A DNA stretch of 64,000 nt from the NCBI GenBank assembly GCA_031002005.1, contig JARYHS010008074.1, forward strand, positions 349,828,932 through 349,892,931, in the 5' to 3' direction. Positions 35,501-43,240 of the stretch are shown piece after piece. Source of the DNA: Vandiemenella viatica. Lineage: Eukaryota; Arthropoda; Insecta; Orthoptera; Morabidae. Under the pieces are notes generated by a model, which saw only the letters and a program-made list of their open reading frames with translations, had not been told where the DNA came from and ran no database searches. A program made the translations under genes and the position numbers. How positions within the stretch are numbered: the first letter of the stretch is position 1; the number at the start of each line of letters is the position of its first letter.

Positions 35501-37487
35501 TGTCCTTCGGCATAAGGAATCAAGCACACTTTTAAACCGTACTGGTTGTTCATGTTCCTGCTGACATGCATTTGTACTGGACCATCCATGACAGTTTTTA
35601 AAAAAATGCGCGATTCCTTACACCAAAGGGCAGAGGTATGCTTTGCCATGGGTGGACTTCACATTGCACACCTGCAACTTACTCCAAAAGTATGTGTTTT
35701 CGGCTGATGTTTATTAGACATTTTTGTCTTATTATGATACATATAATCACCTTCTAAAATATTTAACTACTTTTTAACATCCTGTATTATACTTCTTTGG
35801 TGCCTTTGCTGGTCAGCTCATTAGTTGTTAAAATTCAAATTGCAGACGAAGACTAACTTCAGCTTGGCATCTAACAGGAAAGTGGGTCAAGTGGTCACGT
35901 GGACCAAATGCTTAGGTAAATTTCTTAAGTTTGGGAATTCTGTCTAAACCACCTTGGTTGTACTTATTCTACAGCAAATGTTATGGCTTAAGGGTGCGTG
36001 GACAGTGAGGTCACTAGCGTCTACAGTAGAGTAAATCCTAATAATTCATGAATTTTGAATTGAATAAATAGAAATTTTTAAAAATGGGATAAAAAGTGGG
36101 TTAAATTGTCATTACAGCTGTCCCGCAAGATATCTCCGATGTTACCATATACACAGACTCATTGCCTTCCTTAACTATCATATTCCCAGATTTCTTTTCC
36201 TTTTCTATACTGAATTCAAACTGTTCCTTTACTGTGGTTATGATTTTAAGTAGTTAAGTTTCTCAGTGACTTTGTCACTGCAACATAGTGTATACCGTTT
36301 TATCTCTGTCACTGATTTGATTGATAAATAGAATTCTGTTAATTTGCAGGAAGTCACCAAGGACTGCTCGCACTGTGATTTCAATACGGTTCCTCTCATT
36401 ACATTGATTTCAATTTTCAGGAAAGGTCGGCGAGTTCTAGTTCTGTTTGCTGCTAACTGGGACTCATCATCTTACGATCTTCTTTCAATTTATAAAGCTA
36501 TTCTCTTATCCCTGGAAAAATTAATTGAAATACCAAGGAACCAAGTGAACGGATTTGTTTTCATTGTTGATTGGAGTGGATTTACATTCCGTCAGTCATC
36601 ACACCTCAGCCCTCGTGTACTGAAATTAATGGTTGATGGTTTACAAGATTGTTTTCCAGCAAGATTTAAAGCAGTTCATTTTATTAATCAGCCATGGTAT
36701 GTGGAAGCAGCATTAACTGTGATTCGTCCCTTTTTAAAAGAGAAGACTAGAGGAAAGGTATGCACGAAATCAGTTTCATTTATATGCTTTCAAGTTCTCA
36801 AAAACATACTCTTTACCAGTCAATAGTTATGTTCTAATATTTTCCATTAACAAACAGAACTCTGGTATCTAAATGAATTTTTTCAGCATCAGCAAAGTAA
36901 TAAATTTTGAGAGAAAAACTTTTGTGGTCAAATAATTGCAAATAATTGTTTTGGTTTGACTCTATATAATTTTTTTCAACTAATTCTTTCTACAGAACTC
37001 TTAACTTATTTTTAAGGCCTGATTTTAATAGCATATGTATTTTAGCTGTGACAACACCTTATAGACGACAATTCTATTTTTATTTTTACAACTTATCGGG
37101 ATGCTGTAGTTGTGCCTTTGTTTATGCCTCAAGTTCCCATGTGATGATTCCAAGAGAAAATATTGCTTTTTGTTCAGGAATGAAGCTGTACTGAAAATGT
37201 TTCATAAATGATTGTTCTTAAATGTCAACACCCAAAACACTTATTAATATTTGTAACATGATAATCATATGTGATTTCCAAGTAAATATAATGTTTGAGT
37301 AAAACTTTTGCGATTACCAATTTACAATTTTCACTGTCTTTAGATATACCTTCATGGCAACAATTTGAGTATGTTACATGAGTATGTGGCAAGGGATGTT
37401 CTTCCTGCAGAACTTGGAGGAGAAGGCCCATCCTACAATCATCGGCTGTGGGTAGAGAAAATAATGGGACAGGGATGTTGTGAGTGA
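23403..37487 (+). CDS. Clvs: Clavesin-like CRAL-TRIO lipid-binding protein (4 coding exons)
   Basis: Exons 23403-23547, 23652-23856, 36421-36757 and 37344-37487 join in frame (phases 1, 2, 0) into 276 residues, with GT-AG at every junction. Residues ~49-116 form the CRAL-TRIO N-terminal domain (DDEFLLRFLRARK at 54-66). Residues ~117-265 form the Sec14-like lipid pocket, with RRVLVLFAANWD, NGFVFIVDWSGFTF, FPARFKAVHFINQPWY, IRPFLKEKTR, IYLHGNNLSMLHEYV and LPAELGG. These blocks are characteristic of vertebrate clavesins (CLVS1/2), which bind phosphatidylinositol 3,5-bisphosphate and act with clathrin on endosomes and lysosomes in neurons. That role is inferred by family. The gene is short compared with CLVS proteins because of a short N-terminus; the frame is open back to the acceptor at 23384, so an upstream coding exon remains possible. 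Confidence 0.9.
23652..23856 (+). CDS. Clvs: Clavesin-like gene, exon 2 (CRAL-TRIO-N)
   Basis: The exon is bounded by 'atttcag' and 'gtaagt'. It encodes TDDEFLLRFLRARKCSI, NYFAYRQQNSDLF and DGFPGVLPERDR, the conserved N-terminal helical domain and the entry to the Sec14 fold. Intron 1 is only 104 bp. Confidence 0.92.
23857..24990 (+). other. Start of intron 2, unassigned AT-rich sequence
   Basis: The donor is GTAAGT at 23857. After it no TE termini or domains were recognised up to the LINE-A fragment at 24995. Open frames on both strands lack motifs. Confidence 0.5.
24995..25675 (-). mobile_element. LINE-A 3' fragment in clavesin intron 2
   Basis: It follows 19835-20710 in order, from 'gaatggagcac' through 'caagtgccagcttgtggtca', 'cttgtacac' and 'accaaagttttgtaac' to the 'catcatata' string before the ADD box. 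Deletions have shortened it. It runs antisense to the host gene. Confidence 0.78.
25850..26110 (+). pseudogene. Possible LINE RT C-terminal remnant
   Basis: One frame reads YFGLLHSLI, a stop, then YGEWIWG and ILKRSVNLLAWYN. This resembles the 'YF..FHSHL.YGI.FWG....I..LQKKAIR' block of jockey/R1-type LINEs. It is short, broken and not attached to other recognisable parts. Confidence 0.4.
26352..27608 (-). mobile_element. mariner element 2 in clavesin intron 2
   Basis: The element is 1257 bp with inverted ends CGAGGGCGGCCTGATAAGT and the diverged inverse ACTTATCGAACCTACCTCG. TA flanks it at 26350-26351 and 27609-27610. It is a different lineage from the mariner at 1062, judged by both TIR and transposase. 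It is antisense to the host gene. Confidence 0.9.
26416..27457 (-). pseudogene. mariner transposase 2, multiply broken
   Basis: Reading down from the ATG at 27455-27457: MEKVQYRSVIRFLFLEGKS (HTH), then an in-frame TGA after TVKN near 27330. It continues with DCRLQVREITGTVGISK, YVTVDKTWIHWYTPETKEQS (catalytic block 1; the family has D in VDETW, here VDKTW), FHDDKAPAHSS (block 2), HPPYSTALALCDFFLFP (block 3) and a tail ending GDYVEK with a stop at 26416-26418. The total length is not a multiple of three, so at least one frameshift exists in addition to stops. The Glu of the first block is replaced by Lys. Confidence 0.88.
27611..28080. other. Unassigned intronic sequence
   Basis: This AT-rich part of clavesin intron 2 lies between mariner 2 and LINE-C. 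No recognisable feature was seen. Confidence 0.4.
28085..30355 (-). mobile_element. LINE-C, long degraded copy in clavesin intron 2
   Basis: The 3' end is at 28085 (poly-T next to 'gctgtcatcagtcttttgac', as in the copy at 38217). In sense orientation the blocks are an endonuclease-region stretch near 30130-30350, a decayed RT, a FAHDIVLLAEDDEDI box near 28840 (FADD with D to H), FCYLGSKITTDG near 28650, and the C-terminal LVG.I.RH-like region near 28200. Stops and deletions throughout make it inactive. A SINE-A splits it. Confidence 0.85.
29868..30112 (-). mobile_element. SINE-A copy 3 inside LINE-C
   Basis: It is flanked by TCCCCAG repeats (29861-29867 and 30113-30119). Box B appears inverted as 'ggattcgaac' near 30040. 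The LINE-C sequence resumes directly after it ('ccagaccagaaatc'). Confidence 0.9.
30356..30778. other. Unassigned intronic sequence
   Basis: This AT-rich interval lies between LINE-C and the Helitron helicase remnant. No features were recognised. Confidence 0.4.
30779..31160 (-). pseudogene. Helitron helicase (Pif1-like) fragment
   Basis: On the minus strand the sequence reads IYAYDTLMEVVNDGTRRIFF, then LNTLRGTGETFLIAFILAKI, VASPGITGTLLEGCQTAHS, LKLPLSMQINKTP and AKVLQRCKLILLD. This is the Pif1-like superfamily 1 helicase of Helitrons around Walker A and B. The family has GGTGKT in Walker A; here it is RGTGET, with two in-frame stops just after. No Helitron terminus could be linked to it. 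Confidence 0.85.
31463..32154 (+). mobile_element. Helitron 5' end fragment
   Basis: It starts TCTATAATATAAAAATGAAT after an A, the typical insect Helitron 5' end (A|TC...). The next ~200 bp ('accaattcggctaattc', 'cacaaggaaggttctta') repeat at 32160-32400. It keeps about 690 bp, then abuts a second Helitron 5' end at 32155. Its own 3' end is either lost or shared with the second element. Confidence 0.75.
32560..32842 (+). pseudogene. Helitron helicase C-terminal fragment
   Basis: Two short frames are recognisable. One has QLIGNDKIPVNVLSGCITFP. The other (32708-32842) has ISGELRIFKSVD and DVVNYPPEFFNSLDLPGLL. In complete Helitrons the NYP.EFLNSL.LPG.P.H block lies near the helicase C-terminus. 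The rest of RepHel is missing, so the copy is non-autonomous. Confidence 0.82.
32869..33540 (+). repeat. Minisatellite in Helitron 3' region (~188-bp units, dimeric)
   Basis: Four units start near 32869, 33052, 33240 and 33430. Each contains 'ttggtgtttgtgt(g/a)tggtagta', 'tgtgggagata' and a 'catatttc' string. Units 1 and 3 resemble each other more than units 2 and 4, and the reverse, so the true period is about 375 bp. The last unit is cut near 33540. Open frames across it are by-products. Confidence 0.85.
33592..33614. repeat. (TA)n microsatellite
   Basis: About 11 TA units lie directly between the Helitron 3' end and the next transposon. TA continues after that transposon at 34470-34477, so the transposon inserted into the tract. 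Confidence 0.95.
33616..34469 (+). mobile_element. Tc1/mariner-superfamily element with DUF4817-type ORF, internally deleted
   Basis: The element is 854 bp with inverted ends CAGGGCGTTCGCCGG and CCGGCGAACGCCCTG. The match extends about 24 bp with one indel. It is flanked by TA (33614-33615 and 34470-34471). It encodes a single short protein made of transposase N- and C-terminal parts. Confidence 0.9.
33903..34277 (+). CDS. DUF4817-like transposase N-terminus fused to C-terminal tail
   Basis: The open frame has 124 codons. MVRYSLQQRIFLYDTYVKKK (from 33921) to KSTILRLVKKVRETGSF and LTEEKIVDIAFRLEQSPKKS is the helix-turn-helix region (DUF4817) common in arthropod transposon proteins. It then jumps to MFRRCEMCITQEGQHFQHL, the usual extreme C-terminal tail. 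The catalytic domain is deleted but the reading frame is kept. A DNA-binding-only product is possible; expression is unknown. The second ATG (33921) matches the family start better than 33903. Confidence 0.8.
   Translation: MSVSKIMVRYSLQQRIFLYDTYVKKKSFKKCRSKFRREFPGALLPAKSTILRLVKKVRETGSFFNKKRLSVNRILTEEKIVDIAFRLEQSPKKSLSQLGQRVSRNMFRRCEMCITQEGQHFQHL
34520..34990. repeat. Possible degenerate tandem repeat, ~170-200 bp
   Basis: Three stretches share 'atcg(a/t)tt(t/a)cggtta' followed by a 'ggagataaa'-like string, near 34543, 34744 and 34914. Similarity is weak. The open frame on the minus strand at 34642-34989 has no recognised motif. Confidence 0.35.
34991..35340. other. Unassigned intronic sequence
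   Basis: GC is higher than in the neighbours ('cctttaggaagctgttggca', 'tttgtccatgcaaacagggt'). It may be a repeat, but no second copy exists in the window and no domain is readable. Confidence 0.35.
35348..35784 (-). mobile_element. 437-bp MITE with DUF4817-type transposase tail
   Basis: The inverted ends are CAGGATGTTAAAA and TTTTTAACATCCTG; including mismatches the match runs ~35 bp (a 'aaatatttta' string is shared inside). The right flank is TA and the left is AA, so the target duplication is decayed or different. On the minus strand near 35458-35560 a frame ends CRRTEACIATGRCHIEHL before a stop. This resembles the FRRCEMCITQEGQHFQHL tail of the element at 33616. Confidence 0.7.
35785..36420. 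other. Intron 2, 3' part
   Basis: No TE was recognised. The interval ends in the acceptor 'ttgatttcaattttcag' at 36420 used by exon 3. An alternative AG at 36350 ('aatttgcag') would add 70 bp that encode nothing conserved. Confidence 0.5.
36421..36757 (+). CDS. Clvs: Clavesin-like gene, exon 3 (CRAL-TRIO core)
   Basis: The exon has 337 bp. It begins by completing the split Arg codon of PERDR and continues KGRRVLVLFAANWD. It then carries ILLSLEKLIEIPRNQVNGFV, FIVDWSGFTFRQSS, GLQDCFPARFKAVHFINQPW and TVIRPFLKEKTRGK. The donor is GTATGC at 36758. These are the lipid-pocket strands and the gating helix region of Sec14-like folds. Confidence 0.95.
37344..37487 (+). CDS. Clvs: Clavesin-like gene, last coding exon
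   Basis: After the acceptor 'actgtctttag' the exon encodes IYLHGNNLSMLHEYVARDVL, PAELGGEGPSYN and a 14-residue tail ending GCCE before TGA. The HGNN..LH.....LP.E.GG block is the family signature at the end of the CRAL-TRIO domain. Intron 3 is 586 bp. Confidence 0.95.
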   Translation: MYLHGNNLSMLHEYVARDVLPAELGGEGPSYNHRLWVEKIMGQGCCE

Positions 37488-37524
37488 AATAAAAATTGCA
37501 ATCAGGTTGTGACTTTATGTACAA

Positions 37525-37530
37525 AATAAA
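37525..37530 (+). promoter_or_regulatory. Candidate polyadenylation signal of clavesin-like gene
   Basis: AATAAA lies 38 bp after the stop codon; another overlaps the stop region at 37488-37493. Such motifs are common by chance in AT-rich DNA, and a much longer 3' UTR is equally possible. Confidence 0.35.
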
Positions 37531-38210
37531 TCATCCAATTTATATTAATTATATTAAAAGGGAGTTATTTATTTGAACTTTTTCACTTTGATTGCATTGA
37601 CAGTCGATATTGTATGTACCACTTCATTGTTTATACAGTAGCTCTCTTATAGTCATAAGCAGTTTGCAGCAACATTGTGATATCTACAACAATCATGTAA
37701 GATAAACCTATTGAGTGTCTCAGTATTATGTATGAAACTAGTCTGCACAGTAGTATTTACAAACTGCTTAAAACTTCAAAAAATATTTTGCTATTAATTT
37801 TTATATATATGTATATATACACACATTAAGACAAATATTTTTATTGGTTTTAATACTTATTGATTAAATAATTAACTGTGAAAGCCTTAAAACTGCTTTG
37901 TAAAATGAACTTAGTGATAATCAGCTCAATAGTAAATGCCATACTTTTGCCAACAGTATTCTGACATTGAATGATAATTTTACTTTCAACATGTTGACTT
38001 AGATTTATTTATAAAATGTTTAGCTGACAACATTTTGACTGTGGTGAAATAACACATTTTAAATGTAGCATTGTAAAAAGGAAAAAATGCCACAATTTCT
38101 TCAAGTCTGATTCTTGCATTTCTTTCTTTCTTTTTTCCCTCTTTGCATTTTGATGCATTTTGATGTCAGTAGATCTTATTTTATCAGAAATAGGTGCTAA
38201 AGGAGGTGCA
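37531..38210. other. AT-rich downstream sequence, possible 3' UTR
   Basis: No TE was recognised before the LINE-C insertion. It may be 3' UTR or intergenic; nothing in the sequence decides. Confidence 0.4.
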
Positions 38211-38217
38211 AGGTAGT

Positions 38218-39099
38218 TTTTTTTTTTTGCTGTCGTCAGTCTTTAGACTGGTTTGATGCAATCCTCCATCCCTTCCTATCCTGTGCTAACCTCTTCATTT
38301 CTACATACCCCTTACAATCCACGTCCTCAATTATCTGCTTCATATATTCTAATCTCTGTCTACCTCTGCAGTTCTTACCTTCAACTGTTCCCTCCACTAA
38401 CAAATTAACCAATCCAGCATGTCTCAAAATATGACCTACCAGCCTGTCTCTTCTTCCTGTAAGCTTCTTCCATAAACTTCTTTTCTCACCCATCATTTCT
38501 AAAACTCATTCATTTCTTACTTTGTCTGTCCACCTAATTTTCAGCATTCTTCTGTAGCACCACATTTCAAATGCTTCAAGTTTCTTTCTTTCCGGTATTC
38601 CTAAAGTCCATGTTTCGCTACCGTAAAGTGCTGTGCTCCACACATAGAGTTTTAAGAAGTTCTTTCTAATTCCTAGATCAATATTTGAAACTAAAAGGTT
38701 TCTCTTTTCATGAAGGCTCTTTTTGCTAGTGCTATTCTGCTTTTAACATCATTCCTGCTTCGGCCATCGGTTGTAATTTTGCTTCCCAAGTAACAGAACT
38801 CACTCACTTCTCCTATTGCATCAGATCCTATTTTTATATTTAATCTGCTAGTATTGGTGTCATTTCTGCTACATTTCATCACTTTTGTTTTACTTTGATT
38901 TATATTCAGTCCAAAATCTTCCTTCAGTATTTTGTTCATGCCATTCAATAACTTCTCAATATCCTCAGCCCTCTCTGCTAATAAGACAATGTCGTCAGCA
39001 AATCGTAGCATACTGATTTTTTCTCCCTGAAAACTTATGCCACATGGAAATTTTTCTTTGACTTTCTTCATTGCTTCTTCTACATACAAGATGAATATT
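38218..39099 (-). mobile_element. LINE-C, 5'-truncated copy with target duplication
   Basis: Poly-T at 38217-38229 marks the 3' end on the minus strand. AGGTAGT flanks both sides (38211-38217 and 39100-39106). Coding on the minus strand: EEAMKKVKEKFPCGISFQGE, MLRFADDIVLLAERAEDIEK, DFGLNINQSKTKVMKCS, EFCYLGSKITTDGRSRNDVK, and after a shift LVGHILRHAGLVNLLVEGTV and RGRQRLEYMKQIIEDV. The frames are long and clean, so this insertion is younger than the copy at 28085. Confidence 0.9.
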
Positions 39100-39149
39100 A
39101 GGTAGTATTGCACTTAAAGAATCTAAGTTTTAAAAAAAAAAATTAATCA

Positions 39150-39215
39150 AATGGGAAGTAGGTGCTTAGGGAAATTGTCACCACACTGTATGCTCCGTCA
39201 CAATTAAATTAATTT
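39150..39215 (+). mobile_element. LINE-A 3' end remnant
   Basis: 'gggaaattgtcaccaca' and 'cacaattaaattaattta' correspond to the LINE-A 3' end (inverse of 19810-19870), with the (TTAAA)-type tail. Only about 65 bp remain. Confidence 0.6.
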
Positions 39216-39861
39216 ATCTGTGTAAAGTAATTTATATCATCTTAAATCACAAAATAAACTTTTCATGTCTGATGTACATACTGATAGAAGTTGATAGTGT
39301 TAGCACTTGCTCATCTTTTAACTGAGACCAAGCAGGTGCAGTTTTGTTTGTGGTAAAAATTCAAACATTGGGCAAGGTGGTTTGAACTTTGGCGACAGTA
39401 CACCATGTTAAACATTTGATACTCTTAACTCCTATATAAAAATTATCAGAGGAGGAGGTATATTTTGGACAAGGCTTTATTACTTCTTCAACTTCTCTTC
39501 AGTTGACAGAAATTTAATGCCTTTTGTTCTTAAAATTCAATTTTCTACCGTATTATCTCCTTCAAAAAGGTTATAATTTTGTCACCAGTACAACAGTACT
39601 GCTCATAACATTCTTTTGTTTTGTTACTAATCTAGAGAGACAGAGATTATAGTTGAGAACAATAAATAATACTACATGGATCTCACATTGAAAGCTGTGT
39701 GCTGACCGTTACTTGTCAGGCTCTACGACAGTGAGCGATTAGGCTTTTCTTTATTTCTTTTAATAACTAATAAGATTTATAATCTTACATGTGATAGTGG
39801 TAATGGCTTATCTTATAATGCCTTTGTTGAAGCCACAGTTTCATGCTGGATCATATGTATC
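39216..39861. other. Unassigned AT-rich sequence
   Basis: No coding signal or repeat was recognised. Confidence 0.4.
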
Positions 39862-39869
39862 TTAATTAT

Positions 39870-40277
39870 CAGTGGCGTAGCTAGGTCAACAAGGGCCCTG
39901 GTGCAAAAAAATTATTTTGGGCCCTCAGGCCAGACGGGCGACCTTTTTTTTTTGCTTTGCTGGTAGGGGCCCCCTGAACTGAGGATGGAGGCCCTTGAAT
40001 TTTTCTTTAGGGGCCCCTGAGCAGTGGTTGGGGCCCCTCCTGAGCACAGTGAGGGGCTCCTGTGTTCTCAGGGGCCTCTTAGACGACGGTAGAGCTAAAA
40101 AAAAAAAAAAAAAAAAAAATGTCGCCAGTTTGCCGTGAATGCTCGTGGGCCCTCTAAACTGCGCTTGAGGGCCCCTAGAGGTGCGCTTAGGGGCCTCTTG
40201 AGGTATGCTTGGGGGCCCCCTGAGCGTGAGGGCCCCGGTGCACTGCACCGCCTAGCCCCATAGTAGCTACGCCCCTG
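39870..40277. mobile_element. hAT MITE copy H1 (408 bp)
   Basis: The termini are CAGTGGCGTAGCTAGGTC and GTAGCTACGCCCCTG, with the 8-bp duplication TTAATTAT at 39862-39869 and 40278-40285. The interior is built of 'ggggccc(c/t)t' repeats and an A tract (40097-40119). There is no coding; frames across it are translations of the GC-rich repeats. Copy H2 at 56414 is its inverted relative. Confidence 0.95.
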
Positions 40278-40285
40278 TTAATTAT

Positions 40286-41419
40286 TGCTTTTAGTAACAA
40301 CCTGTTTTTATGTATGGCTGTGATTGTTGTTTTGATTTCTTTTCACAAACTCTGCCTAAATATCTAATGCTGCTGAATTTAAATGCACAAAATATTGATT
40401 TTAAATTGTTCATAGAGGCTGTGTTAATCTACGTAATATAGTGGAGCATGTTTTATAGGTAGAATCCAGAATTTTGTTCTTTGAATTACAAAGCAAAATA
40501 CACAAATTTTATGGTACAGAAGGCCTCATTACTTTACGTCCTTTCTGCCTGAAAAAAATGCTGTAATTTTTTAGGGTCATGCATAAAAATCCAAATGACA
40601 GATATTCATTACTATATCAACAAAACTTTGTATGATTGAATTAATAACAGTTTGCTTTAATCAAGTTGTATCCTATTTAACAAATCTTGAAACAACTTCT
40701 TGTGGTAATTGTCATTTCAGTTGCTTTTGCATACTCTATTCATTTAATTGTTATCTACGTTATTGACTATGATGCCAAATTCAACTCCTTGTGACATTGT
40801 CAAAATTGTCTTGTTAATTTTTTTTCCATGACACTTCAGATTATTTTAGTGTACAGAAGAGCTGTGGTGGTTCAATGACCTATGTATTTGCAATGATTAA
40901 ATATTCTCATATCAGAAAACTGCTATTCAAGCAATGTTATGGTTATACAGCTCTCTTTTTCTCTTTGGTAATGCTGTCCTATGTTGGTACAGTTTGCTAA
41001 TCGGTCATAATCATCAAATTTTTTTAAGGAGATTTCCCTCTTTCATGTGTCAGCCAGGACACTTCCTTGTTCTTAAGTTGAAAACATATTTATCAATCAG
41101 GCTACCAGATCACTATGTCTGTAGGAGTCTTATTAGGAAGCGGATGTGTTGCCATCTGCCTTTGAAATATGTGTTTGTAATGTGTAGTTTATGAGGCGGA
41201 GATTGGAGACCATCCCAGTATTTGCCTTGATGATTGCTGAAATGCACATAAAATCTGCATTAAGAACAGCTGGTATGCTGGGGACCATGACTTGAACCTG
41301 GCTCTGTTGTACCTCCCAGTGTGATGGTGCCTCAACATTGTTTGGTCATGGCACAGATTAACTAATCTCCTTCTCTATCTTGAGGGCTTACACTAAATGA
41401 TTTTTAATTTCATTGTGAT
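40286..41419. other. Unassigned AT-rich sequence
   Basis: No TE termini or domains were seen. The frame at 40934-41194 lacks conserved motifs. Confidence 0.4.
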
Positions 41420-41753
41420 GCAGTATATGTCCTGGTTGTAATTTCCGTACATGCCTATTTTCCAGTTTATTTTTTCTTCATTTCTTAGAGTGCAATTACT
41501 ACTTTTTCACTTGACAAATTTTAAATTATATTTTATGTTTGTTGTAAACGATTCCTTTCCCCCTTTTATTCCAATCCGTGACTCCCTTACCTAGGGGGGG
41601 GAAAAACAGTTTTTGCACTCTCTAATGCCTGAAATCAATTGCCAGATTTCTCTTCCAGATACTAATCTTAATTCTTCTAGAAATATCCATCCAAGACTCA
41701 AATATGCCACACACAGTCCTATCACTATCTCCTCCTGCATTCCATTGATTCCA

Positions 41754-41994
41754 CCGAGCGTGGTGGGTGAATGGTTAACGTTCTGGCCTCGCATTCAGGA
41801 TGACACAGGTTCAAATCCCCATCTGGGCATCCAGATTTGGGTTTTCCATGGTTTCCCCAAATTACTCCAGGTAGAATGCCGCGATGCTTCCTTCAAAAAG
41901 TTCATGGCCGAATTCCTTCCCATTCCTTGTCCCCAGTCCCATCCCACCTCTAATGACCTTAGCCGTTGATGAGGCATAAAGCAATAAGCAATCT
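41754..41994 (+). mobile_element. SINE-A copy 4
   Basis: Full length: the head CCGAGCGTGGTGGGTG has box A-like and box B (GGTTCAAATCC) sequences, then the conserved body and 'ttgatgaggcataaagcaataag' end. It is flanked by ATTGATTCCA (41744-41753) and AATGGTTCCA (41995-42004), a 10-bp duplication with two differences. Confidence 0.9.
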
Positions 41995-42322
41995 AATGGT
42001 TCCAAATCCAGCTCCTTTATCATATCAGTTACTGATTATGTTCTGAAGTAATTTTCACAAACAAATCTAGTTGCCCTATTCTGAATCCCATTGACTCCTG
42101 TATTTGCTGCTCAAAATGTGGATCCTATACTACATCACCATATTCAGCCACTGGTCTGACCATGATGATGAAACTCAATTCCCTCACTTTACTAGTAAAT
42201 CCCATCATTACCCTTTCAAATAATCCTCCTCCTACTAGTTGTCCAATGTGCCCTATCCAATTGAGTTTACTATCAGATGTTATGTTAAGATATTTACATT
42301 TATGGTCTTCAACAAGCAATTC

Positions 42323-42559
42323 ACTGAGCTTGGTGAGTGAGTGGTAACGCTCTGGTTCCGCATTCCGGAGGATGTGGGTATGAATCCCTATTCAAGCATC
42401 CAGATTTGGGTTTTCCATGGTTTCCCCAAATCACCCCAGGCAAATGCCAGGATGCTTCCTTCAAAAAGGCCATGGCCAAATTTCTTCCCAGTCCTTTCCA
42501 ACCTCTAATAACCTGATCATCGATGAGGCATAACAACATGAGAAAAAGGAACAAAACAA
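42323..42559 (+). mobile_element. SINE-A copy 5
   Basis: Full length with a decayed box B (GTATGAATCCC). The flanks AACAAGCAATTC (42311-42322) and AACAAGTATTTC (42560-42571) form a 12-bp duplication with two differences. The tail is 'aacaaaacaaa'. Confidence 0.88.
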
Positions 42560-42790
42560 AACAAGTATTTCCTTCCCCATCCTATGATTAAAAAAACTGT
42601 TAGTTTTTATCTGTGTATATAATAAGCTGAACCATATCTTCATTTCCTATTGTCCTATTCAACTTGATACCCTTGTCCAAGTCTTCCTACAGCTGCTCAG
42701 TCCTCTCCTGTTTTGAGCCTGTTATACACCATTATATCATCTGCAAACACTAGCTTCTGACTAAATAACTAACACAATCATTAGAATAAT

Positions 42791-42934
42791 CCTGAAATCT
42801 CTCCAGGAAAATGCCAGGATGCTTCCTTCAAAAGGTATGGCTGAATTCCTTCCCATTCCTTTTCTCCAGTCCTTTCCCACCTCTAATGACTTCGATGTTG
42901 ATGAAGTGTAAAGCCATAAGCAATAATAATAATA
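42791..42934 (+). mobile_element. SINE-A copy 6, 5'-truncated
   Basis: Only the 3' ~145 bp remain, starting at 'cctgaaatctctccaggaaaatgcc' and ending in an (AAT)n tail. It is flanked by TTAGAATAAT (42781-42790) and ATAGAATAAT (42935-42944). Truncation at the 5' end with target duplications fits LINE-type retrotransposition. Confidence 0.85.
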
Positions 42935-43183
42935 ATAGAATAATGAGTTGCAATAATCAATTTTTGCACACCATAAAGTGCTTCGTGCTCTCTGTTGTGT
43001 CATCTCTTCTAATCTCCCTTCCTCCCCCCCCCCTCCATACCCCCCAAAAATAGCCAAGAAAGTAAATATGTTTTATTTTATTTTATATTATCCCAATATC
43101 CTGTTTCATTTGTGTTTTAACCATTTGAAAAGTGGTTTTGTCTGGATTAAAAAGATTTATGGGTATGCCATCTTACTCTAGAG

Positions 43184-43240
43184 CAGCGATTCTCAACCTG
43201 TGGCCCACGGGCCACATGTGGTATTTGACAATGGGACATG
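43184..43240 (+). mobile_element. Possible hAT terminus
   Basis: CAGCGATTCTCAACCTGTGG is close to the CAGKGGTTCTCAACCTGTGG terminus known from animal hAT (Charlie-like) elements. No matching inverse end or 8-bp repeat was found downstream, so only one end is called. Confidence 0.5.

Larger units (their letters stand above)
41420..42965 (-). mobile_element. LINE-A copy interrupted by three SINE-A
   Basis: Blocks 41420-41753, 41995-42322 and 42560-42790 follow 19850-20770 in order (3' region, 'gtctgaccatgatgatgaaactcaatt', 'atttacatttatggtcttcaacaagcaatt', 'ataataagctgaac', 'cattatatcatctgcaaac'). A short piece after 42935 continues. The breaks are exactly the three SINEs. The reading frame is lost. 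Confidence 0.85.

Noticed and set aside
36344..36420. Upstream extension of clavesin exon 3 by an AG at 36350
   Set aside because: The extra residues have no family counterpart, while the acceptor at 36420 joins exon 2 in phase directly in a conserved block.
39925..40248. Proline/glycine-rich 107-codon frame on the minus strand
   Set aside because: It lies wholly within MITE H1 and translates its GGGGCCC repeats; the 56357-56746 frame is the same artefact in H2.
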